Assembly: GCA_964441755.1 (NCBI GenBank)
Contig: CAYTVG010000002.1
Coordinates: 1 to 64,000 of the forward strand
Length of the DNA: 64,000 nucleotides
Reading direction: 5' to 3'
Source: JAUMBM01 sp964441755
GTDB taxonomy: Bacteria; Bacteroidota; Bacteroidia; Chitinophagales; Saprospiraceae
The position numbers and the translations under genes are program-made. A model generated the notes under the pieces. That model did no database searches. It saw nothing but the letters and a program-made list of their open reading frames with translations, and was not told where the DNA came from. Positions 7,567 to 17,440 of the stretch are shown here, piece after piece (within the stretch, counting starts at the first letter, position 1; every line of letters starts with the position of its first letter).

Positions 7567-9612
7567 ATGGATGGTGAATTGGGCAGTCAGCTGTCGAGAG
7601 CCAATATAATGGCTGACCTAAGGAGGGTAAAGCATCGCAGGGGGCAGCATAGCCGGCTTCGGATTTTTCTGTGTCTGGTGGTCTGCTTATTACCCATGGC
7701 TATCTGGTCCCAGGGAAGGCCTTCGGCAACTTTGCCAACAGCGCCTGAGCAAGGCTTTCAGCAAGTTAAAGTCAATTTTGCCAATGTACTGCGCTTCCAG
7801 CAACTAGGCGACAGTAGTATTCAACGGTTGATCGGCAATGTTGAACTTAGTCAGGACAGTGTTTTTATGTATTGCGATAGTGCTACTATTGAAAATAGCA
7901 CCCGGGTTCAGGCATTCAGCAACATTATTCTGCAGCAAGGGGATTCTATCAGTGGATTTGCCGACACGCTTATATATGACGGAATTCTTAAAGAAGCAGA
8001 TCTGTTTGGAAAAGTTGTGCTGGCAAATGGGCGGCAACAATTGTTTACCAACAGGCTACATTATGATTTGAAGATCAAACTGGCTACCTACGATACCGGT
8101 GCCACCCTGGTAAATGATTCCACACGCCTGACAAGCATTAGCGGTTATTACTATGCTGATCAGGAGGTGGCCTATTTTAAAGACAGCGTGCTGGTCATCA
8201 ATCCTACGTTTGCCCTGAGAGCTGATTCCCTGCGCTTCGATGCCAAAGAAAACAGGGTTATTTTTATAGGTCCCACGCGTATGCGGGTCGACAGCAGTGA
8301 GATATACTGCGAAGCTGGTTTTTACGACATTGATGAGGACAGAGGAATTTTTTCGGGCGGAGCCCAGTATCGCAAGGGGGAGCAAATTGCTTCTGCTAAC
8401 CAAATTCTCTTTGACGGACGGCAGTCGACCTATACGCTTCAGGGGAGTGCCCGCGTGGAAGAAGGAGAGGGCAAATCTGCTGCGGCAGATACAATTATCT
8501 ACAATCGACAAGAAGATAAGACGAGGCTCATCGGCAATGCGGTGGCCGTTGACGGGAATCGGGTCATTCAGGGGCCCGTTGTTGATTACGATGGCCGGCA
8601 GGCGGCTTACCAAACGCTTGGCAGATCGCTTATCAGTGAACCGCCCCAGTTGTTAGAGGCCGATTCGGTCAAGTTTGAGCAATCGACAGGCTTTGGACTT
8701 GCTTCTGGTAAAGTAATATGGCAGGATACGAGTCAGCAGCTTAGCATCTTGTGCGAAAAGGCTTTGTACAGACAGGAAGATGCTTACCTGAAAGCCAGTG
8801 GCGGTGCCAGAGGTCGCCCACTGATGAAAATTGTCATTGAGGGTGACACACTGTTCATGACAGCTGATACGCTGCTCTCTGTCAAAGCAGATACGGCTGC
8901 TGCTGACTCTGCCCGCCTGCTGCAGGCATATCGGGATGTGCGGATTTTTAAAAGTAATCTTCAGGCACTTGCCGATTCAGTCGCTTTTTCCCAGGAGGAC
9001 GAGTTGTTCCGCTTTTTTCATGAGCCAATCATTTGGTCAGATACATCACAATTCACTGCAGATACGATTTTTCTGGCGCTGCAAGATGAGGCACTGCATC
9101 GAATCTATCTTTTCAATGACGCCTTCATTATCAACAGCCCCGACGAACTCTTTTTCAATCAGATAAAGGGTAGAAAAATAGAGGCAGATTTTTTGGAAAA
9201 CAACCTGCACCAGATGTTTGTCAGTGGCAATGCAGAGTCTGTTTATTATGCGCTGGATGAGCAAAAAGCTTATGTGGGGGTAAATAAGACGGTATGCAGC
9301 GAGATGAAACTGCTGTTTGAGAACAACCAGGTGAACGAAATTATGTTTTATAATCAGCCTGCCGGCAGATTGGATCCGATGGGAGCTGTTGATCACGAAA
9401 AATTGAGGTTGACAGGTTTTGTCTGGCAAAAAAATATACGTCCACAGGGCATAGAAGACCTTTTTGGTCCACCCAAAAGAACAATAACCACAGTGCCACA
9501 ACCATCGCTGGTGCCGGAGGAGAGGAGTACGCAGGAAGATAGTAGTCCTGCTGCCAGTCCTGTAAACAGGTCAGTCACACCCCGACAAGGTGGGAGAGGC
9601 GGTGGTCTGTGA
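7567..9612 (+). CDS. OstA-like (LptA/LptD-related) outer-membrane biogenesis protein
   Basis: A 681-residue exported protein. A positively charged N-terminus is followed by a hydrophobic signal segment (about residues 37-54) ending WSQG. The body has repeated OstA/LptA-type beta-jellyroll segments with the pattern "GNVxLxQDSVxMxCDSA", seen first near residues 85-110 and again as diverged repeats. This matches the OstA-like family of Bacteroidota, which is related to the LPS transport proteins LptA and LptD. The C-terminal 50 residues are Pro/Ser/Gly-rich. The ATG at 7609 is an alternative start. A role in lipopolysaccharide or outer-membrane assembly is inferred from the family. Confidence 0.82.
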   Translation: MDGELGSQLSRANIMADLRRVKHRRGQHSRLRIFLCLVVCLLPMAIWSQGRPSATLPTAPEQGFQQVKVNFANVLRFQQLGDSSIQRLIGNVELSQDSVFMYCDSATIENSTRVQAFSNIILQQGDSISGFADTLIYDGILKEADLFGKVVLANGRQQLFTNRLHYDLKIKLATYDTGATLVNDSTRLTSISGYYYADQEVAYFKDSVLVINPTFALRADSLRFDAKENRVIFIGPTRMRVDSSEIYCEAGFYDIDEDRGIFSGGAQYRKGEQIASANQILFDGRQSTYTLQGSARVEEGEGKSAAADTIIYNRQEDKTRLIGNAVAVDGNRVIQGPVVDYDGRQAAYQTLGRSLISEPPQLLEADSVKFEQSTGFGLASGKVIWQDTSQQLSILCEKALYRQEDAYLKASGGARGRPLMKIVIEGDTLFMTADTLLSVKADTAAADSARLLQAYRDVRIFKSNLQALADSVAFSQEDELFRFFHEPIIWSDTSQFTADTIFLALQDEALHRIYLFNDAFIINSPDELFFNQIKGRKIEADFLENNLHQMFVSGNAESVYYALDEQKAYVGVNKTVCSEMKLLFENNQVNEIMFYNQPAGRLDPMGAVDHEKLRLTGFVWQKNIRPQGIEDLFGPPKRTITTVPQPSLVPEERSTQEDSSPAASPVNRSVTPRQGGRGGGL

Positions 9613-9732
9613 AGTGTATCCTCCGGCGATTGTTATGGATGTGCCGGCTTTTCAGCCATGTGTTTTTCGTACAGGGGAGATGTTGGCCGGTGCTAAATAC
9701 GGCATCAGTATCACTGAAAATAACACGAGCGT

Positions 9733-10788
9733 ATGTTGCTGTCCGTCGGAACCAAGGTAAGATTGTTGCGCACTGGCGATGAGGGTTGGGTAGATGAACT
9801 GCTCGAAGAAGGTATGGTGTCTGTCTACCTGCCTGAAGATCAGATGTCTATACCTGTATTTGTCGTCGATCTTGCCCGTTCGGAAACAACGACAGCCTCT
9901 AAAATACCAGCGAAACTGGTGGCGGGAAAGCAGGAAAAGAAAGTTGTCAAACCTGACAGCCCCGATTTGTCAGGTCAGTATGCCATTCTGAATCCACAAG
10001 GTATTCAGCTGGCTTTTGATCCCGTGTTGCGCAATGATGCCACTCCTGAGAAGTATAATATTTTCATTATCAATGATAGCAGGCGATCGTACCTGTACGT
10101 ATTCCAGTTTTTCACCAAAGGCGAATTGCGTTGGGAAACGAGGGGCAGATTACAGCCGGGCAGCTATATCGATACGGGCTTTCTGCAATTCGAGGAGCTC
10201 AATGAGACACCTGAAATTGTTATGCAGTGCTGGGAAATTTTGGCCAAAGGCAGTGGTCCGTTACTGCTTCGTCGTATGAAGCTTAAGCCTGCTATGCTCT
10301 TCAAACGACTGATCACAGCCCCCTTACTCAATAGGTTGGTACATTTGATAAAAGTGTACGATTCGCTGGATCCTAAAGAAAAACCGAAAAATGCAAGCAC
10401 TTCCGGTAGCCTGGCCGACTATACGGAGAAACAAAAAAAATCAAAACCAGCGGGTCAGTGGACAAAGTTGGAAAATTTTTCCCACGAAGTATGGCAACTG
10501 GCAACTTTTTCCCACGAACTTGATCTTCATATTGACAAACTTTCAGCTGATCCCCAAAAACTCTCTCCGGGCGATATATTAGCACTTCAAATGAGGCATT
10601 TCGAGCAGTTTATCCATGATGCTTACAAACTGGGGGTAGAACGCGTCTTTGTCATTCATGGTCTGGGAGAGGGTAAACTTAGGGCAGCCATAGCGCGCAG
10701 GCTCAAAGAAATGCATGAGGTGAGTGAATATAAGAACGAATATCATCCTAAATACGGTTGGGGGGCAACAGAAGTTATTTTCTCATAA
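9733..10788 (+). CDS. DUF2027 / Smr domain protein
   Basis: A 351-residue protein. The N-terminal part (VGTKVRLLRTGDEGWV) and the middle domain match the DUF2027 architecture. The C-terminal 90 residues are a Smr (MutS2-type) domain with the hallmarks ELDLHIDKL and FVIHGLGEGKLR near residues 262-320. Smr domains bind or cut nucleic acids, and in some families act in ribosome rescue or DNA recombination. Which applies here is unknown. It lies 120 bases after the OstA-like gene on the same strand, without a clear terminator between them. Confidence 0.87.
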   Translation: MLLSVGTKVRLLRTGDEGWVDELLEEGMVSVYLPEDQMSIPVFVVDLARSETTTASKIPAKLVAGKQEKKVVKPDSPDLSGQYAILNPQGIQLAFDPVLRNDATPEKYNIFIINDSRRSYLYVFQFFTKGELRWETRGRLQPGSYIDTGFLQFEELNETPEIVMQCWEILAKGSGPLLLRRMKLKPAMLFKRLITAPLLNRLVHLIKVYDSLDPKEKPKNASTSGSLADYTEKQKKSKPAGQWTKLENFSHEVWQLATFSHELDLHIDKLSADPQKLSPGDILALQMRHFEQFIHDAYKLGVERVFVIHGLGEGKLRAAIARRLKEMHEVSEYKNEYHPKYGWGATEVIFS

Positions 10789-10885
10789 CCAAGTGTTTAG
10801 GTAAGAATCACAGAATTATCACATGCATATAATTACAAGAAATGATATGATACCGAACAACAACACAAGATCACATTTCTGTCTT

Positions 10886-10893
10886 TATCTTTG
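10886..10893 (+). promoter_or_regulatory. gcvP -7 promoter element (TATCTTTG)
   Basis: An exact TAnnTTTG match 79 bases before the gcvP ATG. The leader of about 75 nt shows no recognisable glycine riboswitch. Confidence 0.5.
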
Positions 10894-10972
10894 TATTCGC
10901 GAAGTTTGTCCGGGGGATCTCCATCGGATTGACTGCGGTGTATTCTTAACCACATTAAGTCGATAACCATAC

Positions 10973-13849
10973 ATGACCAAAGAAGCTAATTTCGACCAGT
11001 TTGAGCGCCGTCACATAGGTGCCAATGCCAGCGCTGCAGCGGCCATGCTGCAAAAAATTGGAGTTCCTTCTGTAGATAAGCTGATCGACGAGACGATTCC
11101 CGAAACAATCCGGCTCGAGCGTTCGCTCAACTTACCGGATGCGATGACGGAATATGCCTATCTCCGCGAGCTTGCGCAGACCGCCCGGCTCAACAAGGTA
11201 TACCGAAGCTATATCGGTCTGGGCTATTACGGAACGGTGACGCCTTCCGTGATTTTGCGCAACATCTTTCAGAATCCCGGCTGGTACACGCAGTACACGC
11301 CTTACCAGGCAGAAATTGCGCAGGGCCGACTGGAAGCTTTGCTGAATTTTCAGACAATGGTAAGTGACCTGACAGGCCTGCCTGTAGCCAATGCTTCCCT
11401 GCTTGATGAAGGAACGGCTGCAGCAGAAGCGATGGCCATGTTCTATGGTTTGAAAAATAAAAAGGCCAAAGCGGAGGCAGCCAATGTATTTTTGGTGTCT
11501 GACAAAGTCTTTCCGCAGACGCTTGAGGTGTTGTACACGCGCGCAACACCGCTCGATATTGACATCAAAGTAGTCGATGAGCAGTCTATGAATTTCACAG
11601 ACCGCACCTTCGGCATACTGCTGCAGTATCCCGATAAGACGGGTGCTGTTTCCGACTACAGGGCGCTTACAGAGCGGGCAAAGGCCGCCGGCGTCTACGT
11701 GACGGTAGCCAGCGATCTGTTGGCCCTGACATTGCTGAGCCCTCCGGGTGAGTGGGGCGCCGATGCCGTGGTGGGCAACAGCCAGCGCTTAGGTGTACCT
11801 ATGGGCTATGGCGGGCCACACGCAGCTTTTTTTGCCTGCCATGACGATTATAAGCGACTGATTCCGGGACGCATCATCGGTGTTTCGGTTGATCGCAAAG
11901 GTAACCGGGCGCTGCGCATGGCGCTGCAGACGCGCGAGCAGCATATCCGGCGCGAGAAGGCTACTTCAAATATTTGTACTGCCCAGGCGCTACTGGCCAT
12001 TATGGCGGGTATGTATGCAACCTGGCATGGTGCTGACGGACTAAAGAGTATTGCGACTAAGATACACGATCAGGCTCGCCAACTTGCTACCTACGCCCAG
12101 TCGCTGGGCTATGTTCTTCATACGCCTCATTTTTTTGACACCTTCCGGCTTGAGGCAGATGCCCATACTATTGAAAATCTGCAGCGCGCAGCGCTTGCGC
12201 ATGGTATCAATCTGTATTATGACAGACACGGAGTCCAGATAAGCCTGGATGAAACGGTGCTGGAGGAGGATATGCAGGATTTGGCCAGTGTGCTGGCAGC
12301 GGGTAAAAGCCACCATTCGCATACCTTCACCGCTGAAGCGTCAGCAAGCTTTGTCCTGCCCGGCATGCTGGCACGGACTGCTGAATTCCTGACGCATCCG
12401 GTGTTTAGCAGCTATCATACTGAAAGTGAGATGATGCGCTACATCAAGCGGCTCGAAAACCGCGATTTGTCGCTCATGCACTCGATGATTGCACTTGGTT
12501 CCTGTACGATGAAGCTCAACGCTGCGACGGAGCTGATACCGGTAAGCTGGCCTGAATTTGCCAATTTGCACCCTTTCGCCCCCATCGATCAGACGGAAGG
12601 CTACCAAAAGATCTTCGCTGAACTGTCGGCATGGCTGTCTGATGTGACGGGCTTTGCAGCTTGCTCGCTTCAGCCCAATTCAGGTGCACAGGGTGAGTAT
12701 GCAGGGCTGCTGACCATCCGGGCATATCACCTTCATCATAATCAGGGCCATCGAAATATTGCGCTCATTCCGGAAAGTGCTCACGGCACCAACCCGGCCA
12801 GTGCTGTCATGGCGGGCATGGAGGTCGTTGTCACAGGCTGCGACGAGCACGGCAACATCAATGTTGATGAACTCCGTGAAAAAGCAATACAGTACAGCGA
12901 TCGGCTCGCTGCACTTATGGTCACTTACCCTTCAACCCACGGGGTATTTGAAACGCGTATCCGCGAAATCTGCGATATCATTCATACGCATGGTGGACTC
13001 GTCTATATGGACGGTGCCAACATGAATGCTCAGGTGGGGCTCACCAGTCCGGGGCTTATCAATGCAGACGTGTGCCATCTCAATCTTCACAAGACTTTTG
13101 CCATCCCGCATGGCGGCGGAGGACCTGGTATGGGGCCTATCTGCGTCAATGAAAAACTGAAGCCGTTCCTGCCCAAGCATCCGCTCGTAGCAACAGGCGG
13201 GGAGCACGGCATCACGGCTGTTTCTTCTGCACCTTTCGGCAGCGCCAGCATTCTGCTCATTAGTTACGCCTATATCAAAATGCTGGGCAGAGAGGGGGTT
13301 ACAAAAGCCACCGCCTACGCTATCCTGAACGCCAACTACATCAAGGCGCGGCTGGAAGGAGCCTACAGCATCCTCTATAAGGGTGAAAATGGGCACTCTG
13401 CTCACGAACTTATTGTCGATTTGCGGCCTTTCAAGGCAATCATTAGCGCTGAAGATGTTGCCAAGCGCCTGATGGACTATGGTTTCCATGCGCCAACACT
13501 CAGCTTTCCGGTAGCCGGAACGATCATGATTGAGCCTACCGAAAGTGAGAGCAAGGAAGAGCTCGATCGTTTCTGTGACGCAATGCTCGAAATCCGTAAG
13601 GAAATTGATGAAATTGCCACAGGTATGTACCCACTCGACAACAACGTCCTGCACAACGCTCCGCATACGCTGGAGATGATTACTGCAGACGACTGGCAGT
13701 TGCCTTACAGTCGCGCTAAAGCTGCCTGGCCGCTGCCATATCTGCGGGAAGGACGCAAATTTTGGGCCAGCGTTACGCGTATTGACAATGCTTACGGTGA
13801 TCGCAACCTCGTGTGTACCTGCCCGCCGGTAGCCAGTTACGCGGAATAA
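10973..13849 (+). CDS. gcvP: Glycine dehydrogenase (decarboxylating), P-protein of the glycine cleavage system
   Basis: A 958-residue single-chain P-protein. It decarboxylates glycine with PLP and passes the aminomethyl group to the H-protein. The N-terminal half opens with the family pattern FERRHIGAN. The C-terminal half carries the PLP lysine in LHKTFAIPHGGGGPG (Lys707, codon at 13091). The length is normal for the fused (alpha-beta) form. The rest of the system (gcvT, gcvH) is not in the window. It is monocistronic, with its own promoter and a strong terminator. Confidence 0.97.
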   Translation: MTKEANFDQFERRHIGANASAAAAMLQKIGVPSVDKLIDETIPETIRLERSLNLPDAMTEYAYLRELAQTARLNKVYRSYIGLGYYGTVTPSVILRNIFQNPGWYTQYTPYQAEIAQGRLEALLNFQTMVSDLTGLPVANASLLDEGTAAAEAMAMFYGLKNKKAKAEAANVFLVSDKVFPQTLEVLYTRATPLDIDIKVVDEQSMNFTDRTFGILLQYPDKTGAVSDYRALTERAKAAGVYVTVASDLLALTLLSPPGEWGADAVVGNSQRLGVPMGYGGPHAAFFACHDDYKRLIPGRIIGVSVDRKGNRALRMALQTREQHIRREKATSNICTAQALLAIMAGMYATWHGADGLKSIATKIHDQARQLATYAQSLGYVLHTPHFFDTFRLEADAHTIENLQRAALAHGINLYYDRHGVQISLDETVLEEDMQDLASVLAAGKSHHSHTFTAEASASFVLPGMLARTAEFLTHPVFSSYHTESEMMRYIKRLENRDLSLMHSMIALGSCTMKLNAATELIPVSWPEFANLHPFAPIDQTEGYQKIFAELSAWLSDVTGFAACSLQPNSGAQGEYAGLLTIRAYHLHHNQGHRNIALIPESAHGTNPASAVMAGMEVVVTGCDEHGNINVDELREKAIQYSDRLAALMVTYPSTHGVFETRIREICDIIHTHGGLVYMDGANMNAQVGLTSPGLINADVCHLNLHKTFAIPHGGGGPGMGPICVNEKLKPFLPKHPLVATGGEHGITAVSSAPFGSASILLISYAYIKMLGREGVTKATAYAILNANYIKARLEGAYSILYKGENGHSAHELIVDLRPFKAIISAEDVAKRLMDYGFHAPTLSFPVAGTIMIEPTESESKEELDRFCDAMLEIRKEIDEIATGMYPLDNNVLHNAPHTLEMITADDWQLPYSRAKAAWPLPYLREGRKFWASVTRIDNAYGDRNLVCTCPPVASYAE

Positions 13850-13890
13850 AAACTGGCGCGGCATGCTTGCCGCGGCATAGATTGTTATGA

Positions 13891-13929
13891 AAAAAAATCC
13901 GGCACGCGGGAGCGTGCCGGATTTTTTTT
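13891..13929. terminator. Bidirectional terminator between gcvP and the sugar porter gene
   Basis: A hairpin with arms around CCGGCACGC / GCGTGCCGG and a 4-base loop has a run of seven A before it and eight T after it, so it can act on both strands. It lies between the convergent gcvP and sugar transporter genes. Confidence 0.92.
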
Positions 13930-13978
13930 ATCAAATTTTTGGAAAATTTTTACCGGAGGTAAAAAGCCCCCAACGCCT

Positions 13979-15292
13979 TTAGCGGTTGGTGAGCCGCTGC
14001 TGCAGCTCCTCCAGCGAAACGCCTTTGGTCTCGGGCATCAGCCACCACACATACACCAGCTGCAGCACCATCATGACGCTGAAGAAAGCGAAAATGGGGC
14101 CACCCCCGTAGGTGCTGGCAAAGAAGGGAAATAAGTTGGCTATTAAGGCAGCAAAAACCCAGTGGGTGAGCGAGCCCCAGGCCATACCGGACGCGCGCAC
14201 CGAGTTGGGGAAAATTTCAGAGATGAAAACCCAGATCACCGAGCCCTGCCCGATAGCGTGAGAGGCAATAAACGCAAAAACGTACAAGGGAACAGCCGCA
14301 AAGGACTCGTTGAAGAAGGCCATGGCTATCAGCCCCAGCGAGGTGATGTAGCCAATAGACCCAATGTACATAAGCACCCGCCGACCGTAGCGGTCGATCA
14401 GGAACCAGCCCAAAACGGTGAATGCGAGATTTACAAGCCCCACGCCGGCCGTTGACAACAGCGCACTCTCCTTGCCAAGACCCGTCATTTCAAAAATTCG
14501 GGGCGCAAAGTAGATGACCGCATTGATGCCGGAAAGCTGGTTGAAAAAGGCCAGCAAAAAGGCCAACAGTATGGGAAAGCGGTATTTTTTTGAGAAAAAT
14601 CGGTCAACGATACCCTTTTTCTCCATACTGACCGACGCACGAATATTTTCCACAGCAGCATCCACATTTTTCTCGGTAATAGAGAGCACCTGCCGGGCAA
14701 GGGCTTCATCGCCTTTGTGCAACAACAGCCAGCGGGGTGTCTCGGGGGTGAAAATCATCATGACCGAGAAAATCAGGGAGGGAATGGCCACGATACCCAG
14801 CATCCAGCGCCAGTCATTGGAACTGCCTTCCAGTAAATAGTTGGATACGTAAGCGATGAGTATACCCAGTACGATGTTGAACTGAAAGGAGATGACCATC
14901 CTGCCGCGAACTTCCGCCGGGGCAATTTCCGAGATATACACCGGTGCTACCACCGATGAGGCACCGATGCTTATACCTCCCAACAGCCTGAACAGCATGA
15001 ATGTATTGACATCCTGCGCCACTGCAGTACCAATGGCAGAGAGAAAAAAGAAAATTCCTATCCATAGCAAAGTAGGCTTACGACCATAGCGATCGGCAGG
15101 AATTCCTCCAAATGCAGCACCGATGACGGTGCCGTAGAGTGCCATGGCCACGGCCAGTCCATGCATCCAGTCGTCGAGATTCCAAAGTTGCTGTATGGCC
15201 TGCTCTGCGCCCGAAATCACTGCAGTATCCAGACCGAAGAGGAAGCCCCCTAAGCCCACTGTTATGGACCAGAAAATTAGCTTGTTGTTCAT
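13979..15292 (-). CDS. Sugar porter family MFS transporter
   Basis: A 437-residue, 12-span major facilitator protein of the sugar porter family (proton- or facilitator-type monosaccharide transport in the inner membrane). The signatures are GRKPTLL after span 2, PETPRWLL after span 6, QLSGINAVIYFAP in span 7, DRYGRR after span 8 and PETKG at the C-terminus. The ATG at 15292 (MNNKLIFW) is preferred over an upstream TTG at 15316. It is monocistronic and ends at the bidirectional terminator shared with gcvP. The sugar cannot be read from the sequence. Confidence 0.92.
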   Translation of the reverse strand: MNNKLIFWSITVGLGGFLFGLDTAVISGAEQAIQQLWNLDDWMHGLAVAMALYGTVIGAAFGGIPADRYGRKPTLLWIGIFFFLSAIGTAVAQDVNTFMLFRLLGGISIGASSVVAPVYISEIAPAEVRGRMVISFQFNIVLGILIAYVSNYLLEGSSNDWRWMLGIVAIPSLIFSVMMIFTPETPRWLLLHKGDEALARQVLSITEKNVDAAVENIRASVSMEKKGIVDRFFSKKYRFPILLAFLLAFFNQLSGINAVIYFAPRIFEMTGLGKESALLSTAGVGLVNLAFTVLGWFLIDRYGRRVLMYIGSIGYITSLGLIAMAFFNESFAAVPLYVFAFIASHAIGQGSVIWVFISEIFPNSVRASGMAWGSLTHWVFAALIANLFPFFASTYGGGPIFAFFSVMMVLQLVYVWWLMPETKGVSLEELQQRLTNR

Positions 15293-15672
15293 TAATGCAT
15301 CTGTTTGTTTAACCAATAAGTAGTTGTATCACCTCGGGGCAGTACCACTATACAAATTATAAGGCTGCCTGTTGCCCTGCAAAGTAGATAATATTTTGTT
15401 GGATTTGGGTTATCAGCAATAAATTATTTACAGGCTATGCATTATAACTTTATCGGATCAATCGTGAAAGCTGGCGGGACACTCGGCCGGGGATATCCGC
15501 CCCGATCGTGCAGATGAACGCAAATGTGCCCCCGAGGACTTAAGCACACAAATAATCAGTCGATCATTTTGCCAGCTACAAAAATAAACGTACCTTTGCC
15601 TCCCGATTGAAAGCCCACCGTCTCCTTGAGAGAGTAAGTGGGGATAGTTTCATTAATTGAAGCAATACAACA
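15293..15672. other. Divergent intergenic region between the sugar porter and rpsP
   Basis: 380 bases with no convincing gene. It holds the rpsP promoter at 15568-15598 and must hold the minus-strand sugar porter promoter, for which no clear TAnnTTTG match was found. The remainder is AT-rich and shows no structured RNA that I can recognise. Confidence 0.6.
15568..15598 (+). promoter_or_regulatory. rpsP promoter (TTTG-N19-TACCTTTG)
   Basis: A full match to the Bacteroidota consensus: -33 TTTG at 15568-15571, a 19-base spacer and -7 TACCTTTG at 15591-15598. It lies 74 bases before the rpsP ATG. This is one of the two cleanest promoters in the window, as expected for a ribosomal protein gene. 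Confidence 0.8.
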
Positions 15673-16179
15673 ATGGCTGTAAAAATTCGTCTGCAGCGTA
15701 GAGGTCGCAAACAGCGTCCGTTTTACCACATCGTGGTAGCTGATTCCCGCTCACCACGTGATGGTCGGTTTATTGAAAAATTGGGCACGTACAACCCCAT
15801 GACAAGCCCTGCTACGATCGATATCGATCGCGAAAAGGCTTATGAGTGGATTGCTAACGGTGCACAGCCTACGGATACTGTCCGGGCTATCCTTCGTTTC
15901 AAAGGCGTTCTTCTCAAGAAACACCTGCAGCGCGGTGTTGCCAAGGGTGCCTTTAGTCAGGAAGAGGCAGATGCACGCTGGCAGCAGTGGATTGACGCAA
16001 AAGAGTCAAAAATCGCCGCTCGCGTCGCTAAGACTGCAGAGGAAAAGGCGGCTCGCCATGCGGCTATCTCCGGAACGCCCCCTCCTCCAAAGCCGGTAGT
16101 AGTTGCTGAGCCGGAGGCTCCTGCAGCAGAAGCTCCGGAGGCTACAGAGGGAGCTGCTGAAGAAGCAGCAGAAGCTTAG
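15673..16179 (+). CDS. rpsP: 30S ribosomal protein S16
   Basis: A 168-residue S16. The N-terminal 80 residues are the conserved core (MAVKIRLQRRGRKQRPFYHIVVAD and the LGTYNPM strand). The remaining residues form an extension that is Lys/Arg-containing and then Ala/Glu/Pro-rich, ending in an acidic tail. Extended S16 is common in Bacteroidota. In many bacteria rpsP heads an operon with rimM and trmD. Here it stands alone, with its own promoter and two hairpins immediately downstream. Confidence 0.97.
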   Translation: MAVKIRLQRRGRKQRPFYHIVVADSRSPRDGRFIEKLGTYNPMTSPATIDIDREKAYEWIANGAQPTDTVRAILRFKGVLLKKHLQRGVAKGAFSQEEADARWQQWIDAKESKIAARVAKTAEEKAARHAAISGTPPPPKPVVVAEPEAPAAEAPEATEGAAEEAAEA

Positions 16180-16236
16180 TAGCGTAAGACTGCATTTATT
16201 TTGCTGCGAAAAGCAGCTAAATAAAAAAATAACGGG

Positions 16237-16275
16237 CATCGGCCTCACAGATTTTTTAAATCGGTGAGGCCGATG
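16237..16275 (+). terminator. Hairpin after rpsP
   Basis: Twelve-base perfect arms (16237-16248 and 16264-16275) around a T-rich 15-base loop. The T-run is inside the loop rather than after the stem, so termination efficiency is uncertain. Confidence 0.55.
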
Positions 16276-16284
16276 TTCATTATT

Positions 16285-16324
16285 ACAAGAAGATTTGGCG
16301 GCATCAGGCGCCAAATCTTCTTGT
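16285..16324. terminator. Second hairpin between rpsP and the CoA-transferase gene
   Basis: Perfect 16-base inverted arms (16285-16300 and 16309-16324) with an 8-base loop, 15 bases beyond the stop of the convergent minus-strand gene. It probably stops transcription from both sides. Confidence 0.65.
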
Positions 16325-16339
16325 AAACCAGACCGGCGC

Positions 16340-17440
16340 CTACCAGCTGGCGTCAAACACCACGGTTCTCACACTTTCCACTATATTGTCGGCCTCATCC
16401 TTTTGCTGCAGCAGCAGGCGGCGGCTTTTTTCGTCATCAAACACCTCCGGGATAGTCCGCAGCGCAGCTGCGGGCACCTGACGGGCCGCCAGTGCCTGCA
16501 ATAATGTCTCCCGCTTCTCTTTTCCGATAGCTGTTGCCAGCACCTGATTTAGTGCCTCCCGATGCAGGATCCGCTGTTGGTTGCTGGCAAACCGGTGGTC
16601 GGTCACTAACTGAGGCAAGGAAAGTACCTCACACAAAGCAGCAAACTGTCCTTCAGATCCCACAGCCAATACGATAGACTTACCGTCGGCAGCAGTAAAC
16701 ATATCGCCATAGGGGGCGATGTTGGGATGCTGTGTGCCCATGCGTTGGGGTTCATAGCCTGCTATCAGCCAGTTGGTTGCCTGATTGGCCAGCGAGCTGA
16801 CGGCTGCATCGTACAAACTCACCCGCAAATAGGCGCCTTGCTGTGTCTGTTGCCGCCGAAGCAGCGCCAGCAGGCAGGCTTGCTTGAGTTGGTGGGCGGC
16901 CAATAAATCGATCAGGGCCACGGGCATCTTTACAGGCGGCCGGCCTGCTTCACCGGTCATAAGCAGGAATCCGCTCTCAGCCTGCAACACCACGTCAAAC
17001 GCGGGTCTCGGATCATCGCTCCCATAGCCGGTAATTTCGGCATAAATCAAGCCTGGGTTGTGTTGCCGAAGCTGTTCGTAGCTCATGCCAAGCCGGCTTG
17101 CCGATGCTGGTCGGTAGTTACTGACCACAATATCAGCCTGTTCTATCCAGCGGAGCACCTGTTCCCGATCTGCCGGATCGTGCAGGTCAAGCAGGTGGCT
17201 CTCTTTGCCCCAGTTGACGCTGTGGTAGTAAGCAGAAGCAGCGGCTGCAGGATCCTCCGTGGGTGCTTTCCACCGGCGGGTGACATCACCGCCCACCGAT
17301 TTGTTTTCTATTTTAATAACCCTCGCCCCTAGTTCGGCAAAAAATTGCCCTACGGCAGGTCCGGCCAGCACGCTGGCCAACTCAACGACTGTCAGGCCGT
17401 TGAAAAAATGGTGAAGCTCAGTCTTTTGTTCTGTTTGCAT
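16340..17440 (-). CDS. CaiB/BaiF family (family III) CoA-transferase
   Basis: A 366-residue family III CoA-transferase, which moves CoA between carboxylic acids. The N-terminus has the hallmark GLTVVELASVLAGP and the strand-loop GARVIKIE. The middle has the YAEITGYG motif and the VALIDLLAAHQL segment, where the family carries its catalytic Asp. The ATG at 17440 (MQTEQKTE) gives the usual N-terminus; an in-frame TTG at 17467 is less likely. The acid substrate is unknown. It is monocistronic and converges on rpsP. Confidence 0.88.
   Translation of the reverse strand: MQTEQKTELHHFFNGLTVVELASVLAGPAVGQFFAELGARVIKIENKSVGGDVTRRWKAPTEDPAAAASAYYHSVNWGKESHLLDLHDPADREQVLRWIEQADIVVSNYRPASASRLGMSYEQLRQHNPGLIYAEITGYGSDDPRPAFDVVLQAESGFLLMTGEAGRPPVKMPVALIDLLAAHQLKQACLLALLRRQQTQQGAYLRVSLYDAAVSSLANQATNWLIAGYEPQRMGTQHPNIAPYGDMFTAADGKSIVLAVGSEGQFAALCEVLSLPQLVTDHRFASNQQRILHREALNQVLATAIGKEKRETLLQALAARQVPAAALRTIPEVFDDEKSRRLLLQQKDEADNIVESVRTVVFDASW

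Noticed and set aside
10894..10972. Possible glycine riboswitch in the gcvP leader
   Set aside because: The leader is only about 75 nt and lacks the paired aptamer pattern expected for this riboswitch.
12932..13864. 310-codon open frame antisense to gcvP
   Set aside because: Mirrors a highly conserved gene; the frame is open because of codon composition and shows no family motif.
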